Shown here: positions 30,757-41,368 of the stretch, in pieces | How the letters are laid out: each line of letters starts with the position of its first letter | Numbering within the stretch: position 1 is the stretch's first letter | Origin: Streptomyces liliifuscus | GTDB taxonomy: Bacteria; Actinomycetota; Actinomycetes; Streptomycetales; Streptomycetaceae | Direction: 5' to 3' | Assembly: GCF_016598615.1 (NCBI RefSeq) | Contig: NZ_CP066831.1 | Span: 9,858,001-9,922,000, forward strand | Length of the DNA: 64,000 nucleotides | The notes under the pieces: generated by a model | Databases searched by the model: none | Told to the model about the DNA's origin: nothing | What the model saw: the letters and a program-made list of their open reading frames with translations, nothing else | Program-made: the position numbers and the translations under genes

Positions 30757-33138
30757 GTGAAGATCGCGATCGTTGGCGGTGGCCCCGGCGGCCTCTACTT
30801 CGCTGCTCTCATGAAACAGCTCGACCCGGCCCACGAGATCACTGTCTGGGAACGCAACGCCCCCGACGACACGTTCGGCTTCGGTGTCGTCTTCTCCGAC
30901 GAGACGCTCGGCGGGATCGAGAACGCCGACCCGGAGTTCGCCGACGCCATGGCGCGGCGGTTCGCCCGCTGGACCGACATCGACATCCACTACCGGGGCC
31001 GCAGCCACACGGTCGGCGGCCAGGGCTTCGCCGCGATGAGCCGCAAGGACCTGCTCCGGCTGCTGCAGGAACGTTGCCGCAAACTGGGTGTCTCCGTCCA
31101 CTACTCGACGCTCGCCCCTCCGGTGGACGACCTGAGTGCCTCGTACGACCTGGTGGTGGGGGCCGACGGTCTCAACTCCCAGGTCCGGGCGGCCCGCGCT
31201 GACGTCTTCCGCCCTTCGCTGGACCGGCGGCACAACAGATACATGTGGCTCGGCACGGACCGGGTCTTCGAGGCCTTCCAGTTCTTCATCAGGCAGACCG
31301 AGTGGGGGACCATGCAGGTCCACGGCTACCCCTACTCCGAGAGCGGCTCCACCTTCATCGTCGAGATGCACGAGGACGTCTGGCGGCGGGCCGGCTTCGG
31401 CGACACCGAGGAGACCGAGTTCCCGCCGGGCGCCTCCGACGAGCGGGCCGTGGATCGCGTCCGCGGACTCTTCGCGGAGGAACTCGCCGGCCACCAGGTG
31501 TTCGCCAACAACTCGAAATGGCTGGCCTTCACCACCGTACGCAACGAGCGCTGGCACCACGGCAACCTCGTCCTCGTCGGCGACGCCGCGCACACCGCGC
31601 ACTTCTCGATCGGGTCGGGCACCAAGCTGGCCATGGAGGACTCCCTCGCCCTCGCCGCCTGTCTGCACGAACACCCGGACATCGAGAGGGCGCTGACGGC
31701 CTACGAGGCCGAGCGGCGACCCGTCGTCGAGTCCACCCAGCGGGCCGCGCAGGCCTCGCTGGAATGGTTCGAGAACATCGGCATGTACGTCCACCAGGAG
31801 CCGACCCAGTTCTGCTTCAACCTGCTCACGCGCTCGCGCCGCATCACCTACGACAACCTGCGCACCCGCGACCAGGAGTTCGCCGACCGCGTCGACGCCG
31901 CCTTCGCCGAGTCGCAGGGCCTCGACGAGGTCGCGCCCGCGATGTTCCAGCCGTTCCGGCTCGGGGAGCTGGAGCTGAAGAACCGGGTGATCGTCTCCCC
32001 GATGGACATGTACTCCGCCGTCGACGGCGTGCCCGGTGACTTCCATCTGGTCCACCTCGGCTCCAAGGCCATGGGCGGGGCCGGACTGGTGATGACGGAG
32101 ATGGTCTGCGTCTCGCCCGACGCCCGTATCACCCCCGGCTGCACGGGGCTGTGGACCGAGGAACAGCGTGACTCCTGGGCGCGGATCGTGTCCTTCGTCC
32201 ACGACCGCAGCACCGCCCGCATCGGACTGCAGCTCGGCCACTCGGGCCGCAAGGGCTCGACGAGGCTGATGTGGGAGGGCATGGACGATCCGCTGCCGGA
32301 CGGCAACTGGGAGACCGTCGGCCCGTCGCCGCTGCCGTACGGCCCCGGATCGGCCGTCCCGCGCGAGACCACCCGCGCCGACCGGGACCGGATCACCGCC
32401 GACTTCGTCGCCGCCGCCCGCCGCGGCGCCGAGGCGGGCTTCGACCTGCTCGAACTGCACTGCGCGCACGGCTACCTGCTGTCCTCCTTCCTCTCCCCGG
32501 TCGCCAACCACCGCACCGACGAATACGGCGGTTCGCTGCAGAACCGGCTGCGGTTCCCCCTGGAGGTGTTCGACGCGGTCAGGGCCGTCTGGCCCGCCGA
32601 GCGGCCGATGATCGTGCGCATCTCCGCGACCGACTGGGTGCCGGACGGCAACACCGAGCACGACGCCGTCGCCATCGCCCGCGCCTTCGTCGCCCATGGC
32701 GCGGACGCCATCGACGTCTCCACGGGACAGGTCACCAGGGACGAGGACCCCGCGTACGGCCGCTCGTACCAGACCCCGTTCGCGGACCGGATCCGCCACG
32801 AGGTCACCGCCGCGACCGGCACCGCGGTCATCGCGGTCGGCGCGATCGCCTCCTACGACGACGTGAACTCGATCCTCCTGGCGGGCCGGGCCGACCTGTG
32901 CGCCCTCGGCCGCACCCACCTGTACGACCCGCACTGGACGCTGCACGCGGCGGCCGAACAGGAGTACCGGGGCGCCGCGAGCCAGTGGCCGGTCCAGTAC
33001 CGGGCCGGCAGCCGCAAGCCGCCCACCTCGCGCACCGACGCCGTACGCCCCCGCCTCTCGCTGCTGCGGGCGGACGACTCCGACCAGAACGTCCATCTGC
33101 GCTGGACCCCGCCCCGCGAGTCGGCGACGGTCACCTGA
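30757..33138 (+). CDS. Two-domain aryl-CoA monooxygenase/reductase (salicylyl-CoA 5-hydroxylase or 2-aminobenzoyl-CoA monooxygenase/reductase type)
   Basis: A 793-residue fusion. Residues 1 to about 385 are a group A flavin hydroxylase, with IAIVGGGPGGLYFA at 4-17 and VLVGDAAHTAHFSIGSGTKL. From about residue 392 it is an old-yellow-enzyme-like FMN domain, with FQPFRLGELELKNRVIVSPM, the catalytic-type HCAHGYLL loop, and YGGSLQNRLRFPLEVF. This layout matches NCBI-style bifunctional salicylyl-CoA 5-hydroxylase/oxidoreductase, and the Azoarcus 2-aminobenzoyl-CoA monooxygenase/reductase that hydroxylates and then reduces the ring. The GTG at 30757 has GAGAGGA six bases ahead. Heptamer repeats follow the stop. 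Confidence 0.9.
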   Translation: MKIAIVGGGPGGLYFAALMKQLDPAHEITVWERNAPDDTFGFGVVFSDETLGGIENADPEFADAMARRFARWTDIDIHYRGRSHTVGGQGFAAMSRKDLLRLLQERCRKLGVSVHYSTLAPPVDDLSASYDLVVGADGLNSQVRAARADVFRPSLDRRHNRYMWLGTDRVFEAFQFFIRQTEWGTMQVHGYPYSESGSTFIVEMHEDVWRRAGFGDTEETEFPPGASDERAVDRVRGLFAEELAGHQVFANNSKWLAFTTVRNERWHHGNLVLVGDAAHTAHFSIGSGTKLAMEDSLALAACLHEHPDIERALTAYEAERRPVVESTQRAAQASLEWFENIGMYVHQEPTQFCFNLLTRSRRITYDNLRTRDQEFADRVDAAFAESQGLDEVAPAMFQPFRLGELELKNRVIVSPMDMYSAVDGVPGDFHLVHLGSKAMGGAGLVMTEMVCVSPDARITPGCTGLWTEEQRDSWARIVSFVHDRSTARIGLQLGHSGRKGSTRLMWEGMDDPLPDGNWETVGPSPLPYGPGSAVPRETTRADRDRITADFVAAARRGAEAGFDLLELHCAHGYLLSSFLSPVANHRTDEYGGSLQNRLRFPLEVFDAVRAVWPAERPMIVRISATDWVPDGNTEHDAVAIARAFVAHGADAIDVSTGQVTRDEDPAYGRSYQTPFADRIRHEVTAATGTAVIAVGAIASYDDVNSILLAGRADLCALGRTHLYDPHWTLHAAAEQEYRGAASQWPVQYRAGSRKPPTSRTDAVRPRLSLLRADDSDQNVHLRWTPPRESATVT

Positions 33139-33166
33139 GCCGACAGCCGACAGCCGACAGCCGACG
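33139..33166. repeat. Heptanucleotide tandem repeat directly after a stop codon
   Basis: Four tandem copies of GCCGACA (the last is GCCGACG), beginning on the base after the monooxygenase stop. Confidence 0.9.
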
Positions 33167-33218
33167 GAGGGCACCCCTCCGCAACCCGTGCGGTGAGCCG
33201 TGCGACCACCCATGCAAT

Positions 33219-33257
33219 GAGCCGTGCGAAGCGCCCGACGAGCGCGCCGCACGGCTC
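33219..33257 (+). terminator. Probable hairpin terminator after the aryl-CoA operon
   Basis: GAGCCGTGCG at 33219-33228 pairs with CGCACGGCTC at 33248-33257. The same arm also occurs at 33195-33204, so alternative pairing is possible. There is no T tract. The 315-base gap 33139-33454 otherwise holds only the heptamer repeat and presumably the promoter of the next gene. Confidence 0.5.
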
Positions 33258-33454
33258 TCGTGCGTCAGGTCCGCGGGCCCCGGTTTCGGCGGGGGCGTTG
33301 CTCCGGACAGCGGAACGGCTCCCTGCTGCCGCACTGCGCCCTCGAAGATCGCACGTTAATTTGGCCATGTTTTCACCGGATCACACCTTTCGTCCTGCCT
33401 GCCGCGGCAGAGGCGGAAGAGGCCCTGCGCCCGCGCGGGGACGAAGGGTGGACG

Positions 33455-34945
33455 ATGGCCAAGACCTTGAACGAGACGCTCGCCCCGGCCGAGCGCCACG
33501 GACCGACGCGGACCGCCCGCATCGGTCCACGCACCCGCGGCCTGGCCTGGCCGGCAGTGGTCGCGGCCGCCTTCACGCTGGCCCAACTGGCCCTCGTGCG
33601 CCCGGGGATGGGCCTCGGCTGGGACGAGTCGGTGTACGTCAGTCAGGTCAGCGGTCACACCCCGGCGGCGTTCTTCAGCGCCCCGCGCGCCCGCGGTGTC
33701 CCGTTGCTGGTCGCGCCGATCGCCTCCTGGTCGTCGTCCACGGAACTGCTGCGGGTCTATCTGGCCCTGCTGTCCGGGCTCGGCCTCTTCCTGGCGCTGC
33801 GTGCCTGGCGCGGACTCTTCCCCGCCCGGGTGCTCGGCGCCGGCGGTGCCCTGTTCGCCACGCTGTGGGTGACCGTGTTCTACGGCCCGCAGGCCATGCC
33901 CAACTACTGGGTCGCGATCGGCGCCCTCGCGGGTGTCGGCCACTTCCTGCGCGCCCAGGCCGACCCCGGCGACCGCGCGGCCCTGTGGGGCGTCGGTGCG
34001 AGCGCGGCGCTGATGGCGTGGATGCGGCCCACCGACGCCGTCTGGGTCACCCTCCCGTTGTTCGCCGTGTTGCTGTGCCTCCCGCGCTGGAGACGGCCGC
34101 GGCTGCTGGCGCCGCTGCTCGTCGGGCTGGCGACCGGGGCGGCGCAGTGGGTCGTCGAGGCGTACGTCGGGTTCGGCGGCCTGAGCGAGCGGCTCGCCGA
34201 CGCCTCCGGGATCCAGGGCGGCCTCGGCTGGAACATCGCCGTCCTCGACCAGCTGCGCACCCTGGGCGGACGCAGCCTGTGCCGCCCGTGCGCCGGATCG
34301 ATTCCGGCCACACCGATCATCGTGTGGTGGTTCGTCCTGCCGCTGCTCGCCGCCGCCGGGCTGGCGGTCGCGGTCAGGGCCCGGCGCACCCCGGGCACCC
34401 TCCTGCCCCTCGCCTGCGCCACGACGGCGGGCATCCCGTACCTGTTCATGATCGGATACGCCGCGCCGCGCTTCCTGCTCCCCTTCTACGCGCTGCTGGT
34501 CATCCCGGTCGCCGACGCGCTCATCCACCTCGTCACCGCGTCGCTCCGCAAACGGCGACCGGTGGCCGCGACCCTGGTGGCCCTCGGCCTCGCCGGGCAT
34601 CTGGCGGTCCAGTACACCGTGCTGGACCACGCCGTGGACCGCACCACGGCCTCGCACCGCGACTGGGCCCGCACGGCGGCCGAGCTGCACCGACTCGGCG
34701 TACGACCGCCCTGTCTGCTGACCGGGCACCTGGCCATCCCGATCGCCTTCTACGCCGGCTGCCGTTCCGTCCAGACCCAGGGACACAACGCCAACACCAC
34801 CCCGGCGGACATCGTCGGGGCCGCCGAGCGGCTGCCGGTCGCCGCCCTCACGACCCCCAAGGGGCAACCGCCCGAATTCGCCAGGACCTGGGAACAGCAC
34901 CGCGTCGCCGGCCTGCGCCTCCACGTCGCGCCCGCCGCGGGCTGA
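33455..34945 (+). CDS. GT-C-type integral membrane glycosyltransferase-like protein
   Basis: A 496-residue polytopic protein with about ten TM segments. The first extracytoplasmic loop contains GMGLGWDESVYVSQVSGHTP; the Asp-Glu pair there is the catalytic metal-binding position of GT39/PMT-like and ArnT-like GT-C enzymes that use lipid-linked sugars. The C-terminal domain is soluble and has two pairs of Cys (CLLTGH and GCRSVQ, and upstream SLCRPCAG). The acceptor and sugar are unknown. The ATG at 33455 has GAAGGGTGG ahead. It stands alone, upstream of isocitrate dehydrogenase. Confidence 0.72.
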   Translation: MAKTLNETLAPAERHGPTRTARIGPRTRGLAWPAVVAAAFTLAQLALVRPGMGLGWDESVYVSQVSGHTPAAFFSAPRARGVPLLVAPIASWSSSTELLRVYLALLSGLGLFLALRAWRGLFPARVLGAGGALFATLWVTVFYGPQAMPNYWVAIGALAGVGHFLRAQADPGDRAALWGVGASAALMAWMRPTDAVWVTLPLFAVLLCLPRWRRPRLLAPLLVGLATGAAQWVVEAYVGFGGLSERLADASGIQGGLGWNIAVLDQLRTLGGRSLCRPCAGSIPATPIIVWWFVLPLLAAAGLAVAVRARRTPGTLLPLACATTAGIPYLFMIGYAAPRFLLPFYALLVIPVADALIHLVTASLRKRRPVAATLVALGLAGHLAVQYTVLDHAVDRTTASHRDWARTAAELHRLGVRPPCLLTGHLAIPIAFYAGCRSVQTQGHNANTTPADIVGAAERLPVAALTTPKGQPPEFARTWEQHRVAGLRLHVAPAAG

Positions 34946-35091
34946 GGCGACCGCGCCGACCGCACGCCGAGCCCACCGCACACGGCCTCCGGCCGGACTG
35001 TGACGTACTTGTGCGGCCTCCTGTCCGGTCAGGTCCGATCACGAGATATCTTGATGTCGAGCAATGTTGCAGACGTGGAGCGGAGCACCCG

Positions 35092-37311
<2,220 letters not shown>

Positions 37312-37355
37312 CACTCCGCTGGGCCCGGTGCGTTGTCTGCGGGCCCGTTGTGGCT

Positions 37356-37389
37356 GGTCGCGCAGTTCCCCGCGCCCCTTTGGGGCGCG
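37356..37389. repeat. Streptomyces dispersed palindrome, copy 1
   Basis: GGTCGCGCAGTTCCCC leads into the hairpin CGCGCCCC-N3-GGGGCGCG. The same GGTCGCGCAGTTCCCCGCG core recurs at 43230 and is widely scattered in Streptomyces intergenic regions. It lies between icd and the NCS1 permease and may act as a terminator. Confidence 0.8.
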
Positions 37390-37422
37390 GGTGTCCGGCC
37401 CCTCCAGACAGGCAGGTCGACG

Positions 37423-38919
37423 ATGACGGACTCTCCCGACAGAGGCGCAGGCAGTCGGCAGCTCCAGGTGGAGGTGCATGGCCTCGACGTGATCGGTGAC
37501 GCCGAGCGCAAGGGGACACCCCGCACGCTCTTCTGGCCCTGGTTCGGCGCCAACGTGTCGATCCTCGGCCTGAGCTACGGGTCCTTCGCGCTCGGGTTCG
37601 GGATCTCGTTCTGGCAGGCGCTGGCCGCCGGGGTGATCGGGATCGTCTTCTCGTTCCTGCTCTGCGGGTTCGTCGCGGTCGCGGGAAAGCGTGGCTCCGC
37701 GCCGACGATGGTGCTCAGCCGGGCGGCCTACGGAGTGCGCGGCAACCGGCTGCCGTCGGTCGTCTCCTGGATGCTCACCGTGGGCTGGGAGACCGTGCTC
37801 ACGGCCCTGGCGACGATGGCCACCGCGACCGTTCTCGACCGGCTCGGCTGGGGCGGCGGCACCGGGACCAAGGTGGTCGCCCTGATCGTCGTCGGGGCGC
37901 TCGTCGTGGTCGGCGGAGTGATGGGCTTCGACCTCATCATGCGGCTGCAGACGGTGATCACCGTGGTCACCGGTGTCCTGACCGTCGTTTACATCGGACT
38001 CGTCGCCGACCACATCCACTGGTCGGCCGTCAGCGCCGTACCGTCCGGCTCCGCCCAGGAGTTCATCGGTGCGCTGGTCTTCATGATGACCGGCTTCGGA
38101 CTCGGCTGGGTCAACGCCGCCGCAGACTACTCGCGCTATCTGCCGCGCGACTCCTCCGGCCGGGGCGTGGTCGGCTGGACCGCCTTCGGCGCCTCGGTGG
38201 CACCGCTGCTCCTGCTGGTCTTCGGCCTGCTGCTCGCGGGATCGTCCACCGAGCTCAACACGGCCATCGCGGCCGACCCGATCGGCGCGCTGACCACGAT
38301 CCTGCCCACCTGGTTCCTGATCCCCTTCGCCGCCGTGGCCGTACTCGGCCTGGTCGGCGGTGCGGTCCTCGACATCTACTCCTCCGGCCTCGCCCTGCTC
38401 GCGGCGGGCCTGCGGGTGCCGCGCTATCTGGCCGCCCTGCTGGACGGCGTCCTGATGATCGCGGGCTCGATCTACATCGTGTTCCTCACGGACGACTTCC
38501 TGGGCCAGTTCATCGGCTTCCTCACCACACTTGGTGTGCCCGTCGCCGCCTGGTGCGGTGTGATGCTCGCCGACCTCCTGCTGCGGCGCCGCGACTACGA
38601 CGAGGCGGACCTGTTCCGCACCAGCGGCCGCTACGGCGACGTCGAACCGCTCCCGCTGCTGCTGACCCTCGCCGCCACCGCGATCGGCTGGGGCCTCGTC
38701 ACCAACACGGCCGCCGGCTGGCTGGAGTGGCAGGGCTATCTGCTCGGCCCGCTGGGCCTCGGCGGCAAGGACGGCTCATGGGCCTACGCCAACCTCGGCG
38801 TACTCGCCGCGCTGGCCCTCGGCTTCCTCGGCACCCTCGCCCTCGGCCGCGGCCGGGTCCGTAAGCAGGAGGCGGGGCCCCCGAGCCGGCCGCTCGACGT
38901 GAAGCTGCCGGGCGCATGA
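37423..38919 (+). CDS. NCS1-family purine/cytosine-type permease
   Basis: A 498-residue cytoplasmic-membrane transporter with twelve TM segments of the NCS1 (CodB/PucI) family. The N-terminus has FWPWFGANVSILGLSYG, the family TM1 signature with substrate-contact residues, then GKRGSAPTMVLSRAAYGVRG, and TGFGLGWVNAAADYSRYLP in TM6. Substrates of relatives are cytosine, allantoin, uracil or hydantoins, probably with Na+ or H+. The ATG at 37423 follows a dispersed palindrome. Its stop overlaps the cysteine-hydrolase start (ATGA), so uptake and hydrolysis of the same nitrogen compound are likely. Confidence 0.88.
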   Translation: MTDSPDRGAGSRQLQVEVHGLDVIGDAERKGTPRTLFWPWFGANVSILGLSYGSFALGFGISFWQALAAGVIGIVFSFLLCGFVAVAGKRGSAPTMVLSRAAYGVRGNRLPSVVSWMLTVGWETVLTALATMATATVLDRLGWGGGTGTKVVALIVVGALVVVGGVMGFDLIMRLQTVITVVTGVLTVVYIGLVADHIHWSAVSAVPSGSAQEFIGALVFMMTGFGLGWVNAAADYSRYLPRDSSGRGVVGWTAFGASVAPLLLLVFGLLLAGSSTELNTAIAADPIGALTTILPTWFLIPFAAVAVLGLVGGAVLDIYSSGLALLAAGLRVPRYLAALLDGVLMIAGSIYIVFLTDDFLGQFIGFLTTLGVPVAAWCGVMLADLLLRRRDYDEADLFRTSGRYGDVEPLPLLLTLAATAIGWGLVTNTAAGWLEWQGYLLGPLGLGGKDGSWAYANLGVLAALALGFLGTLALGRGRVRKQEAGPPSRPLDVKLPGA

Positions 38920-39476
38920 GCCGACCGGGAGCCCAAGGCCTGCTGGCCGTCATCGACATGCAGCGCGTCTTCGCCGAGCCGGACAGCCCCTGGGCCGCGC
39001 CCCGCTTCACCGAGGCCGCGGAGGGGGTACGCCGCCTGCTGCCGGCCTTCGCGGAACGGGTCACCTTCACCCGGTTCCTGGCACCCGAGAAGCCCGCCGG
39101 CGCCTGGCGGGCGTACTACGAGCAGTGGCCCTTCGCGCTGCGGCCGCCGCACGACCGGCTCTGGGAGCTGGTGGACGAACTCGCCCCCCACGCCCGGCAC
39201 TTGGTGGACGCGCCGACCTTCGGCAAATGGACTCCCGAACTGGCCGAGCGGGTCGGTCCCGAGGGGCGTCTGGTGCTCGCCGGAGTCAGTACGGACTGCT
39301 GTGTGCTCTCCACCGCGCTGGCCGCCGCCGACGCCGGGGCCGAGGTGTGGGTGGCGGCCGACGCCTGCGCCGGGGCGGACGACGCCTCGCACACCAAGGC
39401 CCTGCAGATCATGGACCTGTACCGGCCGCTGATCCGGGTCGTCACCGTGGCCGAGGTGCTCACCCGGGTCGCGTAA
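38916..39476 (+). CDS. Isochorismatase-family cysteine hydrolase
   Basis: A 186-residue hydrolase. The triad is visible as Asp14 in LAVIDMQRVF, Lys in TFGKWTP and the nucleophilic Cys in VLAGVSTDCCVLSTAL. This family includes nicotinamidase, N-carbamoylsarcosine amidase and ureidoacrylate hydrolase. Translational coupling to an NCS1 permease suggests that it hydrolyses an imported amide or ureide, possibly in pyrimidine or hydantoin breakdown. The exact substrate cannot be read. Confidence 0.85.
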   Translation: MSRPGAQGLLAVIDMQRVFAEPDSPWAAPRFTEAAEGVRRLLPAFAERVTFTRFLAPEKPAGAWRAYYEQWPFALRPPHDRLWELVDELAPHARHLVDAPTFGKWTPELAERVGPEGRLVLAGVSTDCCVLSTALAAADAGAEVWVAADACAGADDASHTKALQIMDLYRPLIRVVTVAEVLTRVA

Positions 39477-39534
39477 GTCCCTGAGCGCCGCAGGCCTCAC
39501 ACGGCACCCCAGTCCCCATCGGGCGAGGCGTACC

Positions 39535-39554
39535 ATACCGGGTGGGGTATATAC
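39535..39554. promoter_or_regulatory. CsoR/CstR-type operator
   Basis: ATACC-N5-GGGTAT at 39535-39550 contains a run of four G, and GGTATATACC at 39545-39554 is a perfect palindrome. This resembles the TACCC/GGGTA operators of the CsoR/CstR family and lies immediately upstream of the csoR-like gene's GAGGGAG ribosome site, so autoregulation is likely. Confidence 0.6.
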
Positions 39555-39570
39555 CGAGGGAGCGCTCCAC

Positions 39571-39852
39571 ATGGAACTGCAGATGGCGGCCGACGAGCTG
39601 AAGTCCGTGATCAACCGCCTCAAGCGGGCCCAGGGGCAGATCGCGGGCGTGATCAACATGATCGAACAGGGGCGGTCCTGCGAAGAAGTGGTCACCCAAC
39701 TGGCAGCGGCTTCAAGGGCGTTGGACCGCGCCGGGTTCGCGATCATCGCGACCGGACTCCAGCACTGCATGACCGACGAAAGCGGCGAGCAGGATCTGGA
39801 CCGCGACCAGATGCGGGCGCGCCTGGAGAAGCTCTTCCTGTCCCTCGCCTGA
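39571..39852 (+). CDS. CsoR/CstR-family sensor repressor, persulfide-sensor-like
   Basis: A 93-residue all-helical repressor of the CsoR/RcnR/FrmR family: INRLKRAQGQIAGVINMIEQ then SCEEVVTQLAAASRALDRAG. Cys37 and Cys66 occupy the two thiol positions, but the Cu(I)-ligand His four residues before the second Cys is Gly62 (TGLQHC). A two-Cys, no-His pattern is that of the persulfide sensor CstR rather than copper CsoR. No rhodanese or sulfide-oxidation gene is adjacent, although a rhodanese occurs in the sulfonate operon 11 kb away. The ATG has GAGGGAG eight bases ahead, and an operator-like repeat precedes it. Confidence 0.82.
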   Translation: MELQMAADELKSVINRLKRAQGQIAGVINMIEQGRSCEEVVTQLAAASRALDRAGFAIIATGLQHCMTDESGEQDLDRDQMRARLEKLFLSLA

Positions 39853-39876
39853 CGCACCCGTGCCGGACGGCCGTCG

Positions 39877-41142
39877 TCAGAGGCGCCCCGCCCCCGTGTA
39901 GAGGTCCAGCTCCCCTTCGAGTTCGACTGCGATCACTGTCGCCCGGTCGTCCAGGTCGGAGGCGGCGGGCGCGTCGATCCACGTCACACCGGGAACGGTG
40001 TCGAGGCCGCCGGTGACGTGGTGGCCCAGTTCCGCACCCGTACCGAGGACCGTGGCCCGCCGGACGGGATTGCGCAGGCCGCGGATCGAGACGGACTCGC
40101 GGGGAGCGTCGAAGCACACCAGGTAGAGGGTGCGCCGGTCGGCGGACAGGGTGCTGGGGCCGTAGTGGTGCCCGGCGGGCAGCCCCGCGACCGTGCCGTA
40201 CACGGCGTCGGAGTGCCGCGCGATCCACGCACCGAGGCCCTCCAGGCGCTCGATCTGCTCCTCGGGGATCGTGCCGTCCTCGCGGGGTCCGGCGCCCAGC
40301 AGCAGATTGCCGCCCATGCCGATCGTCTCGGTGAAGTACCGGACCAGCTGGCGCACAGACTTGAAGTCGCGGTCCTGCGGCCGGAAGCTCCATGAGTCGT
40401 TGATCGTGAGGCACAGTTCCCAGGGGCCGTCCGGGGCCCGCAGCGGGGTGCCCTGCTCCGGCGTGGCGTAGTCGCCGTAACTGAGCATGCGGCCGTTGAG
40501 GATGGTGTCCGGGTTGCCCGAAAGGATCAGCTCGGCGAGCTCGCCCATCCGCCACTGTTCCTCGGTGCGCTCCCACTCCCCGTCGAACCAGAGGATGTCG
40601 GGCCGGAAGCGCTTGACGAGCTCGCCGACCTGGCCGTCGCGGTACGCGAGATAGCGCGCCCAGGCCGCCGGGTCCTCCTTGCCGGGCTCGGCGTGCGAGT
40701 ACTCGTTGGGCGGCACGACGACCGGCCCGGGGTGCCGCTCGGTCGCGTAGTCCGGGTGGTTCCAGTCGGAGTGCGAGTAGTAGAGGCCGACCTTGAGATC
40801 CCGGGCGCGCAGCGCGTCGACGAAGCCGGTGACCAGGTCGCGCCCCGCCGGAGTGTCCCGCACCACGTCGAGATTGCGGTGGTCGGTGTCCCACAGGGCG
40901 ACACCGTCGTGGTGCCGGGCGGTGAGCACCGCGTACCGCGCGCCCACCCGGGCGAACAACTCCGCCCAGGCGTCCGGGTCGTAGTGCGACGCGGTGAAGC
41001 CGTCGAGCTGTTTCATGTACTGCTCGTGCGTCATCTCGCCCGTGTAGAACGACCAGGACTCGGCGGCGCCGCCCACGGCGTAGACGCCGTAGTGGATGAA
41101 GATGCCCAGCTTGGCATCGGGAAACCAGGGTTGCATCGGCAT
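39877..41142 (-). CDS. GH29 alpha-L-fucosidase, cytoplasmic
   Basis: A 421-residue glycoside hydrolase. It starts QPWFPDAKLGIFIHYGVYAV, with HHDG near residue 77 (TARHHDGVALWDT) and the nucleophile Asp187 in ILWFDGEWE, the GH29 signature. The C-terminal 90 residues look like a beta-sandwich. There is no signal peptide, so it would act on imported fucosylated oligosaccharides. It stands alone on the minus strand. CCCACGCGTGGG at 41170-41181, 28 bases upstream of the start, is a possible LacI-type operator. Confidence 0.9.
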   Translation of the reverse strand: MPMQPWFPDAKLGIFIHYGVYAVGGAAESWSFYTGEMTHEQYMKQLDGFTASHYDPDAWAELFARVGARYAVLTARHHDGVALWDTDHRNLDVVRDTPAGRDLVTGFVDALRARDLKVGLYYSHSDWNHPDYATERHPGPVVVPPNEYSHAEPGKEDPAAWARYLAYRDGQVGELVKRFRPDILWFDGEWERTEEQWRMGELAELILSGNPDTILNGRMLSYGDYATPEQGTPLRAPDGPWELCLTINDSWSFRPQDRDFKSVRQLVRYFTETIGMGGNLLLGAGPREDGTIPEEQIERLEGLGAWIARHSDAVYGTVAGLPAGHHYGPSTLSADRRTLYLVCFDAPRESVSIRGLRNPVRRATVLGTGAELGHHVTGGLDTVPGVTWIDAPAASDLDDRATVIAVELEGELDLYTGAGRL

Positions 41143-41169
41143 GGCTCCACGCTAGGCGCGCGCCCGGTT

Positions 41170-41181
41170 CCCACGCGTGGG
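41170..41181. promoter_or_regulatory. 12-bp palindrome upstream of the fucosidase gene
   Basis: CCCACGCGTGGG is a perfect palindrome with a central CG, 28 bases before the GH29 start. Such CG-centred palindromes are typical of LacI-family operators, but no LacI gene is adjacent. Confidence 0.35.
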
Positions 41182-41368
41182 CGACGGTCACCACTACTGG
41201 TCCGTTTTCACCCTGGGATCCGGATGCCGGGAGGTGCCTGCGCGCGCCGCCGGGTCACTCCCGTACGCCACTACTTGGCGCTATCCGATGGGTACAGCGG
41301 GTGCCCGTGGCGTGTTCAATCACCTGTATCGCGACACGTACGGACGGCCCCACACGTCAGGAGGCACC

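Noticed and set aside
30616..33252. An 878-codon minus-strand frame opposite the aryl-CoA monooxygenase gene
   Set aside because: Its composition is the antisense shadow of a well-conserved two-domain flavoprotein; no family motif is visible.
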